From the NCBI GenBank assembly GCA_947505055.1, contig CANNLO010000259.1, forward strand, positions 1 through 6,818: a stretch of DNA of 6,818 nucleotides, written 5' to 3'. The notes beneath the pieces were generated by a model, which was not told where the DNA came from, did no database searches, and saw only the letters and a program-made list of their open reading frames with translations. The DNA is from Methylococcaceae bacterium (GTDB taxonomy: Bacteria > Pseudomonadota > Gammaproteobacteria > Methylococcales > Methylomonadaceae). A program made the position numbers and the translations under genes. Positions 1 through 6,697 of the stretch are shown in pieces (positions within the stretch are counted from its first letter, which is position 1; the number at the start of each line of letters is the position of its first letter).

Positions 1-15
1 AGGTGAAATCTGAGT

Positions 16-156
16 TTAAGGAGCAAGTAAAATCGCTTTTAAATCCAAAATTCCAGCTATTTGATAAATCTGCAGTCGTGACCGTGTGAGGTATAGTCCG
101 AAATTTTTTACTGCACTGGCACAAATTACTTTAATTTGTGTTTGGGTTAATCGCAT
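16..156 (-). pseudogene. Decayed minimal nucleotidyltransferase (MNT/MntA-like) fragment
   Basis: The 46-codon frame starts at an ATG with a well-spaced AAGGAG. Its first 20 residues (MRLTQTQIKVICASAVKNFG) look like the N-terminus of MNT-type nucleotidyltransferases, which begin MRLT, carry one helix and reach a conserved FG before the active-site strand. Residues 25-39 read RSRL(6 residues)GILDL, which keeps the spacing of the family's GSR...GGDIDL catalytic motif. However, the Gly of GS is Arg and the first Asp of DxD is Ile, and the segment between FG and this motif is about four residues short. The frame then stops where an intact protein of roughly 100 residues or more would continue. 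I infer a non-functional remnant. Intact relatives are often antitoxin-like AMP transferases encoded next to a HEPN toxin; any partner would lie left of the window. The frame stays open upstream to 342, but that extension resembles nothing I know. The similarity is judged by eye, and the motif match could be chance after a breakpoint near residue 20. Confidence 0.42.
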
Positions 157-163
157 GTTTATA

Positions 164-169
164 CTCCTT
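164..169 (-). promoter_or_regulatory. Ribosome binding site of the nucleotidyltransferase remnant
   Basis: On the minus strand AAGGAG lies 7 bases before the ATG at 156. It decides the start: the upstream in-frame ATG at 342 has no such signal and adds about 62 unrecognised residues. A preserved strong site in front of a broken frame is what a recently decayed gene would leave. Confidence 0.5.
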
Positions 170-432
170 GCTTTTTTATCGACTATAGAGGCAAGGTTAT
201 GGTTGCCTGAATTGATCACGAACTTACTGTTTGTTGTACTAGACCCTTCGCGTTCTTCAATTTTTGCGCTCTGCTTCAAAAGTAAAACCTCAACCTCAGG
301 CGCAGATGTTTGCCCAAACGGGACGAAAAAATACCAATTCAAGTGTTCTTAGGCATTTTCTATTTCAAGTATCATTTGTTGGTATCTTTTTGCTATTTTA
401 TCATTATATCGCTTCGGCGTAAGAATGCTTGC

Positions 433-463
433 GTTACCAAATGCGACGCTGGAGCGTGGGAAC
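433..463. repeat. Imperfect palindrome resembling a dispersed intergenic repeat
   Basis: ACGCT (446-450), GG, then AGCGT (453-457) form the core. The outer arms are GTTACC (433-438) and GGGAAC (458-463), which pair except for one mismatch, with seven extra bases (439-445) inserted on the left side. Palindromes around ACGCT..AGCGTGGGAAC recur between genes in a number of gammaproteobacterial genomes, as I recall them. Only one copy is in this window, so repeat status is inferred. Confidence 0.3.
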
Positions 464-645
464 GATTATCAACGCACACACATTCTTAAATCTGAGTCAT
501 ATCAATATTTTGTGGTATATTATTAGCAAGATATTTATAGCTCCCCAAAATTAACACGAAAAACACTCTTGATTACATCCATCCCAAACAAGAGACTTCA
601 GCTAATCAATTTCCCTACAAATCTCCAACTCTACGAACATCGGCT

Positions 646-673
646 TTGGCACTGTTCCCGATTGCGATTTATT
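646..673 (+). promoter_or_regulatory. Candidate sigma-70 promoter for rhlE
   Basis: TTGGCA (646-651, five of six matches to the -35 consensus) lies 16 bases before TTTATT (668-673, four of six matches to the -10). It would give a leader of about 70 bases before the rhlE start at 748. An alternative -10, TATATT at 516-521, has a poor -35 and would give a leader of over 200 bases. Neither is strong. Confidence 0.22.
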
Positions 674-747
674 TAATCTCCAACACCTTTTTCACAAAGC
701 TGTAAGACACTGGTCAACAGCTCTTTATTATTGAGACTCAAGCTAAT

Positions 748-2007
748 ATGCCATTTACCACCCTCGGTTTATCTGATCCACTGCTCCGCGCCATTGCTGA
801 TGCAGGCTACACTTCACCTTCCCCGATCCAATCTCAAGCCATCCCTGCCGTGTTGAACGGTCATGATGTTTTGGCTGCCGCGCAGACTGGAACCGGTAAA
901 ACGGCCGGCTTTACTTTACCTATTTTGCACCGCTTATCACAAAAAGCTTATGGCAATAACCGGCCTGTCAGAGCTTTAATTTTAACGCCGACCAGAGAAC
1001 TGGCCGCCCAGATTGGCGAATCGGTTAACAAATACGGTGCGCATTTACACCCCCGTTTAAAATCGGAAGTCGTTTTTGGCGGGGTAAAAATCAACCCGCA
1101 AATGATGCGTTTACGTGGCGGCGTTGATATTTTGGTGGCCACACCGGGTCGCTTGCTGGATTTGGTTAATCAAAATGCGGTCAAACTTGACCAGGTTGAA
1201 ACGCTGATTCTTGACGAAGCCGATCGCATGCTGGATATGGGTTTTATCCGCGATATTAAAAAAATTATCGCCTATCTCCCAAAAAAGCGCCAAAACCTGT
1301 TATTTTCGGCGACTTTTTCCGAAGACATCCGCAAACTTACCACCGGTTTGTTGGTTAATCCGATAAAAATTGAAGTCGCACCGCGCAATACCGCCGCCGA
1401 ACTGGTTGAACAAGTCGCTTATCTGGTGAATAAAGCCAATAAAACCGAACTGCTTTGTCATTTGATCAAAGAAAACAATTGGCAGCAGGTGTTGGTTTTT
1501 ACAACGACCAAACACGGCGCGAATCGACTCACCGATAAACTGAATAAAATAGATATCAAGGCGGCGGCGATCCACGGCAATAAAAGCCAGGGTGCAAGAA
1601 CCAGTGCTTTATCCGGTTTCAAAGCCGGTGAAATCAGAGTTCTGGTCGCAACTGACGTAGCGGCACGCGGCATCGATATCAACCTGTTGCCACACGTTGT
1701 CAACTTTGAATTACCGAAAGCGCCGGAAGATTATGTTCATAGAATTGGTCGTACCGGTCGGGCGGGCGAAGAAGGCAAAGCTATTTCTCTGGTTTCACAC
1801 GATGAATACAGTTTTTTACGCTCGGTTGAAAAGCTGATAGGCAAAGAGATTAAACGCGAACAAATACCGGGCTTTGAAGCCTCCGCCGTTGCACCGCCAA
1901 TGCCACCAGAAGAACCACGCGGTCCGCGTCCCAGCAGAAACTCGAATCAAGCCCGTAAGCCGGGTGGCAATCAGAGCCGAAGCCGGTCTGGGTCAAGAAA
2001 CGCTTAA
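748..2007 (+). CDS. rhlE: DEAD-box ATP-dependent RNA helicase RhlE
   Basis: This cytoplasmic RNA helicase unwinds short RNA duplexes using ATP; RhlE proteins take part in ribosome assembly, RNA turnover and cold adaptation. The 419 residues carry all core motifs in order: Q motif (Phe3 and PIQSQ at 26-30), motif I AQTGTGKT (45-52), Ia PTRELAAQ (81-88), GG (111-112), Ib TPGR (132-135), II DEAD (156-159), III SAT (187-189), IV around VLVFTTT (248-254), [11 protein letters not shown] (301-310) and [12 protein letters not shown] (331-340). The tail from about 383 is rich in Pro, Arg, Ser and Gly, as is usual for RhlE, and probably binds RNA non-specifically. The start is fixed by family N-termini of the form M-x-F-x-x-LGLS; the ribosome binding site is weak, with only GAG at 733-735, 12 bases upstream. 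It stands alone, convergent with alr. Subfamily assignment rests on the N-terminus, the motif set and the short basic tail. Confidence 0.95.
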   Translation: MPFTTLGLSDPLLRAIADAGYTSPSPIQSQAIPAVLNGHDVLAAAQTGTGKTAGFTLPILHRLSQKAYGNNRPVRALILTPTRELAAQIGESVNKYGAHLHPRLKSEVVFGGVKINPQMMRLRGGVDILVATPGRLLDLVNQNAVKLDQVETLILDEADRMLDMGFIRDIKKIIAYLPKKRQNLLFSATFSEDIRKLTTGLLVNPIKIEVAPRNTAAELVEQVAYLVNKANKTELLCHLIKENNWQQVLVFTTTKHGANRLTDKLNKIDIKAAAIHGNKSQGARTSALSGFKAGEIRVLVATDVAARGIDINLLPHVVNFELPKAPEDYVHRIGRTGRAGEEGKAISLVSHDEYSFLRSVEKLIGKEIKREQIPGFEASAVAPPMPPEEPRGPRPSRNSNQARKPGGNQSRSRSGSRNA

Positions 2008-2016
2008 ATACTTAAT

Positions 2017-2052
2017 TGTCGGTTGACCGAACAATAATTCGGTCAACCGACA
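2017..2052. terminator. Bidirectional terminator hairpin between rhlE and alr
   Basis: A perfect 15-bp inverted repeat (arms 2017-2031 and 2038-2052, loop CAATAA) sits 10 bases after the rhlE stop and ends two bases before the alr stop codon at 2055. On the plus strand it is followed by GTTTATTTAT, a broken T-run; on the minus strand by AATTAAGTATTT, which is weaker. Position between convergent genes and stem length support termination in both directions. The poor T-runs leave room for a role as an mRNA 3'-end stabiliser. Confidence 0.8.
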
Positions 2053-2054
2053 GT

Positions 2055-3131
2055 TTATTTATCAATCAGTTGCACCCGCTGGGTAACGCCACACACCAGT
2101 GTATAAGGAATGGTATCCGACCATAAGGCTATTTCTTCAACCGGCAAAGTTTCACCCCACAACGTCACCGAATCCCCCACTTTTGCCTCGGTCACGACAC
2201 CCAAATCGACGGTAATCATGTCCATCGAAACCCGACCAATCAGCCCAACACGCTGACCATTAACCAAGACCGGCGTGCCCACTTTAGCGTAACGCGGATA
2301 ACCATCTCCATAACCGATTGCCACCACGCCCAGTGTTGTGGCCTTTTCACAAAGCCAGCTACCACCATAACCCACGGTATCACCCGCTGCTAACGGCTTG
2401 ATTGCAATCAACCGTGAATGCAATTCCATCACCGGTCTTAAGCCCAGTTGCTGACCTGTTACTTCGGGAAAAGGCGAGATACCATACAACATCACACCGG
2501 GACGCACCCAATCACTTAAGGATTGCTCCCAAGCCAGAATGGCCGCGGAGTTAGCCAGACTGCGCTCGCCGTTCAACCCATCAACCGTGTCATTGAACAG
2601 CTTGATTTGTTGCAGGGTTTTAGTGTCATTGGCTACATCCGCATTGGCGAAATGCGTCATCAGATTTATTGGTTGCTTGATGAGCGAACAACGGTTTAAA
2701 CGCTGATAAACAAGGTCGAAATCGGCCGATTTGAAACCCAGGCGGTTCATGCCGGTGTCGATTTTTAGCCAGATATTGCAGCCCTGCACTTCCGTTATCG
2801 TTTCGATTATTTCCAGTTGCGTAAATGAATGAACTACCGGTTCCAATTGATACGCAAGTAATTCCTCAAACTCTTCGGTGCAGCTAAACCCTTCCAAAAC
2901 TGCAATACGCTGTTTAAAACCAGCCTTGCGTAAGCGCATCCCTTCATCGACTCTCGCAACGGCAAACGCATCGACATCTTGCAAGGCTTCGGCAATCCGT
3001 AACATTCCGTGGCCATAACCATTGGCCTTGATGACCGCCATGATTTTGGCCTCAGGAGCACAGCTTCGTACTTTGGACAAATTATGGCGGACAGCGTCCA
3101 GCGTCAAGACGGCGAAAGCTGCCGGGGTCAT
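2055..3131 (-). CDS. alr: Alanine racemase (PLP-dependent)
   Basis: It interconverts L- and D-alanine in the cytosol, supplying D-alanine for peptidoglycan. The 358 residues match the usual length of about 360. The N-terminal TIM barrel carries the PLP lysine, Lys35 in AVIKANGYGHG (32-42). KIDTGMNRLG (123-132), MTHFANAD (158-165) and VRPGVMLYG (209-217, with the conserved Arg210) follow. The C-terminal beta domain has the second catalytic base Tyr255 in VGYGGSW (253-259), then GYGDGYPR (273-280) and GRVSMDM (299-305). The start ATG overlaps the dnaB stop as ATGA and has a strong ribosome binding site, so it is co-transcribed and probably translationally coupled with dnaB. No residue needed for activity appears missing. 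Whether this is the biosynthetic enzyme (alr) or a catabolic paralogue (dadX) cannot be told from sequence alone, but linkage to dnaB favours alr. Confidence 0.96.
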   Translation of the reverse strand: MTPAAFAVLTLDAVRHNLSKVRSCAPEAKIMAVIKANGYGHGMLRIAEALQDVDAFAVARVDEGMRLRKAGFKQRIAVLEGFSCTEEFEELLAYQLEPVVHSFTQLEIIETITEVQGCNIWLKIDTGMNRLGFKSADFDLVYQRLNRCSLIKQPINLMTHFANADVANDTKTLQQIKLFNDTVDGLNGERSLANSAAILAWEQSLSDWVRPGVMLYGISPFPEVTGQQLGLRPVMELHSRLIAIKPLAAGDTVGYGGSWLCEKATTLGVVAIGYGDGYPRYAKVGTPVLVNGQRVGLIGRVSMDMITVDLGVVTEAKVGDSVTLWGETLPVEEIALWSDTIPYTLVCGVTQRVQLIDK

Positions 3132-4519
3132 TCGTAATCTCCTCCGTTATAAGTACCAGCAAAGTTTTCAAAGCGGGTATATTGCCCCAAAAAGGTTAAC
3201 CTGACGGTTCCCAACGGGCCGTTACGCTGCTTGCCGATAATAATTTCGGCGATGCCTTTATCCGGACTGTCTTCGTTATAGACTTCATCCCGGTACACGA
3301 ACACAATCAAATCGGCATCCTGCTCGATCGCGCCCGATTCGCGCAAGTCCGACATCATCGGGCGTTTGTTGGGTCGTTGTTCCAGATTCCGGTTTAGCTG
3401 CGACAAAGCCACCACAGGCACGTTCAATTCTTTGGCCAGCGCTTTTAAGCCTCTGGAAATATCAGAAATCTGCTGAACCCGATTTTCACCACTGGATGGC
3501 GATTGCATGAGCTGTAAATAATCGAGAACAATTAAACCCAGCTGACCATGTTCACGCGCCAGGCGCCTGGCTCTTGAGCGCACTTCGGTCGGGGTCAGAG
3601 CCGGCGTGTCATCGATGAACAATTTAGTCCCCGCCAGCAGATTAATTGCCGAGGTCAAGCGCGGCCATTCATCATCTTCCAGTTTTCCGGTTCTGATTTT
3701 GTGCTGATCAATACGACCCAGGGACGACATCATCCGCATCGCTAAAGAGTCGCCAGGCATTTCCATACTGAATACCGCAACCGGTTTGTCGCCTTTAATG
3801 GCGATGTTTTCGGCCATATTCATGGCGATGGTAGTTTTTCCCATCGATGGTCTACCGGCAACGATAATTAAATCCGCAGGTTGCAAGCCGGAGGTTAATT
3901 CATCAAAATCGGTAAAACCGGTCGCGGCGCCAGTAATGGAACCTTCTTGTTCAAACAAGGCTTCAATTTTATCGACGGCGCGAGCTAACAACGATTTAAT
4001 GGATGAAAACCCGCCCTGCCCCCGCTGCCGTTGTTCGGCAATTTTAAAAACCTGACGTTCGGCATTTTCCAGCAAATCCGCGGTTTCGCGACCTTCTGTA
4101 TTGAAGGCAGAATCGGAAATCTCGGTACCGACATGAATCAACTGACGCAACACTGAACGATCTCTGACGATATTGGCGTAAGTGACAATATTCGCGGCAC
4201 TGGGCGTGTCTTTCGCCAACATCCCCAAATAAGACAGGCCACCGGAGTTTTCCAGTTCACCGATCGCTTCCAGTGATTCCGATATAGTAATGACGTCAAA
4301 CGGAATTTGTTTTTCGGCGAGTTGTTCAATGGTTTTAAAAATAAGCCGATGATCCCTGCGATAAAAATCGCCTTCCACCACCTTATCCGACACTGAATCC
4401 CAGGTTTGATTGTCCAGCATTAAACCGCCCAAAACCGATTGCTCAGCCTGAATGGAATTGGGCGGGACTTTTAAAGAGTCCAGCGAATAATCACGATCAA
4501 ACGAATAATTTTCAGACAT
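3128..4519 (-). CDS. dnaB: Replicative DNA helicase DnaB
   Basis: The hexameric helicase unwinds DNA at the replication fork, loads on lagging-strand template and recruits primase DnaG. With the start at 4519 the protein has 463 residues, close to E. coli DnaB (471). The N-terminal domain begins with KVPPNSIQAEQSVLGGLMLD (17-36); a linker around 160-195 leads to the RecA-like domain. This has Walker A GRPSMGKTT (222-230), the catalytic Glu253 in FSMEMP (250-255), Walker B VLDYLQ (331-336, Asp333), SQLNR (373-377), SDLRESGAIEQDAD (390-403) and GKQRNGP (429-435), which holds the arginine-finger region. No intein interrupts the Walker A or later motifs, common intein sites in this gene. The frame stays open to an ATG at 4639, but the extra 40 residues do not look like DnaB, and the family N-terminus fits MSENYSF. 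The ribosome binding site is modest (GTGAG, 5 bases from ATG). The ribosomal genes rpsR-rplI that precede dnaB in some relatives are absent here. Confidence 0.96.
   Translation of the reverse strand: MSENYSFDRDYSLDSLKVPPNSIQAEQSVLGGLMLDNQTWDSVSDKVVEGDFYRRDHRLIFKTIEQLAEKQIPFDVITISESLEAIGELENSGGLSYLGMLAKDTPSAANIVTYANIVRDRSVLRQLIHVGTEISDSAFNTEGRETADLLENAERQVFKIAEQRQRGQGGFSSIKSLLARAVDKIEALFEQEGSITGAATGFTDFDELTSGLQPADLIIVAGRPSMGKTTIAMNMAENIAIKGDKPVAVFSMEMPGDSLAMRMMSSLGRIDQHKIRTGKLEDDEWPRLTSAINLLAGTKLFIDDTPALTPTEVRSRARRLAREHGQLGLIVLDYLQLMQSPSSGENRVQQISDISRGLKALAKELNVPVVALSQLNRNLEQRPNKRPMMSDLRESGAIEQDADLIVFVYRDEVYNEDSPDKGIAEIIIGKQRNGPLGTVRLTFLGQYTRFENFAGTYNGGDYE
3139..3145 (-). promoter_or_regulatory. 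Strong ribosome binding site of alr inside the dnaB 3' end
   Basis: GGAGGAG on the minus strand lies 7 bases before the alr ATG at 3131 and falls within the last dnaB codons (it encodes the Gly-Gly-Asp region). It fixes the alr start and suggests alr can recruit ribosomes well by itself as well as by coupling. Confidence 0.75.
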
Positions 4520-4660
4520 TGTTCTCACTTGCGGTTCAATTTCTAACATGGGGAATTTAATGACAACAATTCCATGTCGGGAGTTATTACTAAAAAGGAA
4601 GGCTAGTTGCGCGGCTACTCTGGGTAAAGCAGAAGTCAATCATTCTTGTATCAGTGTTTA

Positions 4661-4666
4661 ATTATA
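4661..4666 (-). promoter_or_regulatory. Probable -10 element of the dnaB-alr promoter
   Basis: A perfect TATAAT lies on the minus strand in the gap between the glycosyltransferase and dnaB. The -35 is poor: AAGTTA at 17-base spacing, or TTCAAG at 20. Transcription would start near 4654, giving a leader of about 135 bases before the dnaB ATG at 4519. A start codon at 4639 would then lie only about 15 bases from the transcript end with little room for a ribosome binding site, which supports the downstream start. Confidence 0.45.
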
Positions 4667-4701
4667 CGCGACACCGCCTACTTTAACTTGAAAAATAGCC
4701 G

Positions 4702-5988
4702 TTAACTATTCGACTGAACATCTGGGGATTTAGCCGTTAAAAAATAACGGTCCAGTATAGCCACGGCTGAGGCAACGCCGTCATTTGCTTGCATGGATAG
4801 ACTGGCCAATCGAGCTTTTTCCTGCATGGTCTTGCTGCTCAATACAGTTTTTAAGACTTCGGCCAAGCGTTTCGCGTTAATCGATTTTGCCGGCAAAGGA
4901 GCATCTGCCAGACCCAATTTTTGTAATTGCCGCGCCCAAAACAGTTGCTCGTCCATAAATGGCACAACCACGGACGGACAACCTGCTCGCGTCGCCGCCT
5001 GGGTTGTCCCTGCGCCACCATGATGAACAACCGCCGCACAATGTTCAAACAAGGACTGATGCGGATGTCGGCCAATAAAATAAACCTGATCATTTTGACT
5101 ATCCGCCGGATAATGCTCTGAACTGGTCTGAATAATAGCCCGGCAACCGGCCAGCGTCACTGCCTCCAAAAACAATGCCATGCTCCAATCCGGCACCGCT
5201 TGCTGCAAACTACCGAAGGTCATATAAACTGGAGCCGCACCTTTATCCAGAAACTCGGAAAGCGTCTCTGGAATTGACCACTGCTTGGCATCTTCGGTTA
5301 AATTCAAAAAACCGCATATTTTCTGATGCGCTTGCCATTGCTCGAATGCAGGACAAAAAAAGGGATCGACTGCTACCAAATTAAGCTGCTGAGAACTCAG
5401 TAAACCGTTTAACAAAGACGCGGGCGGCGTTCGCCCCGCTTCCAGCCACAAGCGGGTTAATGGTTTTTTTAGTGCCCAATTGAAAATCATATCTAACAAC
5501 TTCCAGCTCATTTTATTAAAATGACGGCCCAAATCAGGAAAGCGGATAGGTGGAACACCGGGATTGAACACTGCCGCATGGCAAAGTGTAACGCTAAAAA
5601 AAGGTTTATGTCGCTGTAAGGCGGCTAGTTTCAAGGGATAAAGAAAGTGATGACCGATCACATAGTCGTTCTCGGCGACTAATTGTTGCGCAGCTCGATA
5701 AATCTCCTGCTCACAGGGAAAGAACGCTTCATCAAGCAAGGCGCGTAGCCATTGCAAGGGATTCATCCGAAAGGACCGTTGGGCAAAATTCTGCATATTA
5801 AAAGCGATATGCTCGGGCACCTGCCGATAGCTTATTTCCAGTTTTTCACAAAGCGTTTGATATCGCTGGTTATCGATACTGCTCACCACCAGCGTTACCT
5901 TATGTCCTGCCTTTTGCAGACCTTCTGCCAGCGCCAGCATCGGGCGGATGTCACCGTTTGATCCCCAGGTTTGTATGCCAATTTTCAT
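4702..5988 (-). CDS. GT1-family glycosyltransferase, sterol/lipid glucosyltransferase-like
   Basis: This is a GT-B fold enzyme that should move a sugar from a nucleotide-sugar donor to a small lipophilic acceptor. The 428 residues begin with QTWGSNGDIRPMLALAEGL (6-24), the glycine-rich loop of the acceptor domain in UGT/MGT and sterol 3-beta-glucosyltransferase families. The donor domain starts near PVYMTFGSL (253-261) and holds GRHPHQSLFEHCAAVVHHGGAGTT (306-329) and RAGCPSVVVPFMDEQLFWA (334-352). The HHGGAGTT and PF.DEQ.FWA signatures are those of the sterol/macrolide/rhamnosyl branch. No signal peptide or clear membrane span is seen, so it is probably cytosolic or membrane-peripheral. It stands alone, codirectional with but 182 bases upstream of dnaB, and divergent from thpR. 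No SD-like site precedes its ATG. Possible acceptors include sterols, hopanoids, carotenoids or glycolipid precursors; nothing nearby decides this. The family is sure, the substrate is not. Confidence 0.85.
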   Translation of the reverse strand: MKIGIQTWGSNGDIRPMLALAEGLQKAGHKVTLVVSSIDNQRYQTLCEKLEISYRQVPEHIAFNMQNFAQRSFRMNPLQWLRALLDEAFFPCEQEIYRAAQQLVAENDYVIGHHFLYPLKLAALQRHKPFFSVTLCHAAVFNPGVPPIRFPDLGRHFNKMSWKLLDMIFNWALKKPLTRLWLEAGRTPPASLLNGLLSSQQLNLVAVDPFFCPAFEQWQAHQKICGFLNLTEDAKQWSIPETLSEFLDKGAAPVYMTFGSLQQAVPDWSMALFLEAVTLAGCRAIIQTSSEHYPADSQNDQVYFIGRHPHQSLFEHCAAVVHHGGAGTTQAATRAGCPSVVVPFMDEQLFWARQLQKLGLADAPLPAKSINAKRLAEVLKTVLSSKTMQEKARLASLSMQANDGVASAVAILDRYFLTAKSPDVQSNS

Positions 5989-6022
5989 CAGATTTTATTA
6001 TTTAGCAGGTAGATTGATTTTA

Positions 6023-6051
6023 ATCATAATCATATTGCTGAATACAAACAA
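6023..6051 (-). promoter_or_regulatory. Candidate promoter of the glycosyltransferase
   Basis: On the minus strand TTGTTT (6046-6051) and TATGAT (6023-6028) are separated by exactly 17 bases; the -10 matches five of six, the -35 three of six. Transcription would start near 6016, about 28 bases before the ATG. A small palindrome TGATT-TT-AATCA (6015-6026) overlaps the -10 and could be an operator, though in such A+T-rich sequence it may be chance. Confidence 0.35.
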
Positions 6052-6163
6052 TAAAATATCTATGACGCAACGCTTATGCGCACTTCATATTGACTGACTT
6101 TATAGCAACTCGCTCATTTTTAATGATACATTTATGTTTTACATCCCGATATGACCAGTAACT

Positions 6164-6697
6164 ATGAGTTCTACTTCAAGACTATTTTTTGCCTTATGGC
6201 CTGATAGCGAAACTCGGCAAATACTGGAGTCTAGTCGCCAAACCATACTATCTAATGATTTTAAATGGGTATCTCCACATAATTTTCACGTCACTTTGGT
6301 ATTTTTGGGTCAAATTGATACAGCCACTGCAGCAATACTTAGTCAGGCTGTCACGGATATTTCCGTAACACCCTTTACCTTGACTTTTGACCAGCTGATT
6401 TTTTGGAGTAGTCCAAGAATCTTATGTCTGACCTGTCGACAACCAACTCAACTAGCCCTTGATCTGGCAAGCGCAATGGAAACAGCCGTTGCAAGCTGTG
6501 GCCTTGAGACTGATCCAAGACCCTACATTCCTCACATAACTCTGGCACGAAATGCCCATTATTTACCGGAGGCGATTATTAAGCCCATTCGCTGGAACGC
6601 GGAGGCTTTTTGTCTGGTTAAATCCTGCAGTACTCCATCTGGCGTCTACTATGAAGTACTAGAGCGATGGCCTTTGATTACTCATCAACCGTTTTAA
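6164..6697 (+). CDS. thpR: RNA 2',3'-cyclic phosphodiesterase ThpR (LigT-like)
   Basis: It is a 2H phosphoesterase that hydrolyses RNA 2',3'-cyclic phosphates to 2'-phosphomonoesters; E. coli ThpR can also join tRNA halves through 2'-5' linkages in vitro. The 177 residues match E. coli ThpR (176). The N-terminus RLFFALWPD (6-14) is typical, and both catalytic HxTx motifs are present: HVTL (42-45) in FHVTLVFLG and HITL (124-127) in YIPHITLAR. The C-terminal strand SGVYYEVLERWPL (159-171) is the usual ending. The gene starts 175 bases from the divergent glycosyltransferase and has no clear ribosome binding site; the next in-frame methionine is far downstream, past the first catalytic motif, so the start at 6164 stands. 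Its last 20 bases overlap the 3' end of convergent xseA. Its cellular role is poorly known in general. Confidence 0.93.
   Translation: MSSTSRLFFALWPDSETRQILESSRQTILSNDFKWVSPHNFHVTLVFLGQIDTATAAILSQAVTDISVTPFTLTFDQLIFWSSPRILCLTCRQPTQLALDLASAMETAVASCGLETDPRPYIPHITLARNAHYLPEAIIKPIRWNAEAFCLVKSCSTPSGVYYEVLERWPLITHQPF

Larger units (their letters stand above)
157..747. other. Long A+T-rich intergenic stretch without a recognised gene
   Basis: About 590 bases separate the nucleotidyltransferase remnant from rhlE. Open frames here (86-352 plus; the 157-342 extension on minus) have no recognisable domain, no good ribosome binding site and mostly shadow each other, so I do not call them genes. The stretch contains the ribosome binding site of the remnant near 164-169, a minus-strand TATAAT at 403-408 without a matching -35, a short imperfect palindrome at 433-463, and probably the promoter and leader of rhlE in its right part. 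I see no tRNA, CRISPR array or insertion-sequence ends. Confidence 0.6.

Noticed and set aside
121..139. Inverted repeat ACAAATT / AATTTGT
   Set aside because: It lies within the remnant's coding sequence (residues 5-12 region), has short A+T-rich arms and is easily explained by chance.
86..352. Plus-strand frame of 88 codons in the left region
   Set aside because: It has no ribosome binding site or recognisable domain, and its first part is the antisense of the nucleotidyltransferase remnant.
566..594. Possible hairpin CTCTTG ... CAAGAG before rhlE
   Set aside because: Six-base arms with a 17-base loop are too weak to claim a riboswitch, thermosensor or terminator.
3128..4519. Intein or insertion within dnaB
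   Set aside because: All motifs are contiguous with normal spacing and the length is normal for the family.
4520..4639. N-terminal extension of dnaB to an upstream ATG
   Set aside because: The 40 residues do not resemble DnaB, and the family N-terminus begins at 4519.
4588..4643. Short leader frame of 17 codons (MIDFCFTQSS...) upstream of dnaB
   Set aside because: It has no good ribosome binding site and no run of amino acids that would suggest attenuation.
4694..4710. Weak stem AATAG/CTATT followed by T's at the glycosyltransferase stop on the minus strand
   Set aside because: A five-base A+T-rich stem is too unstable to call a terminator; read-through into dnaB remains possible.
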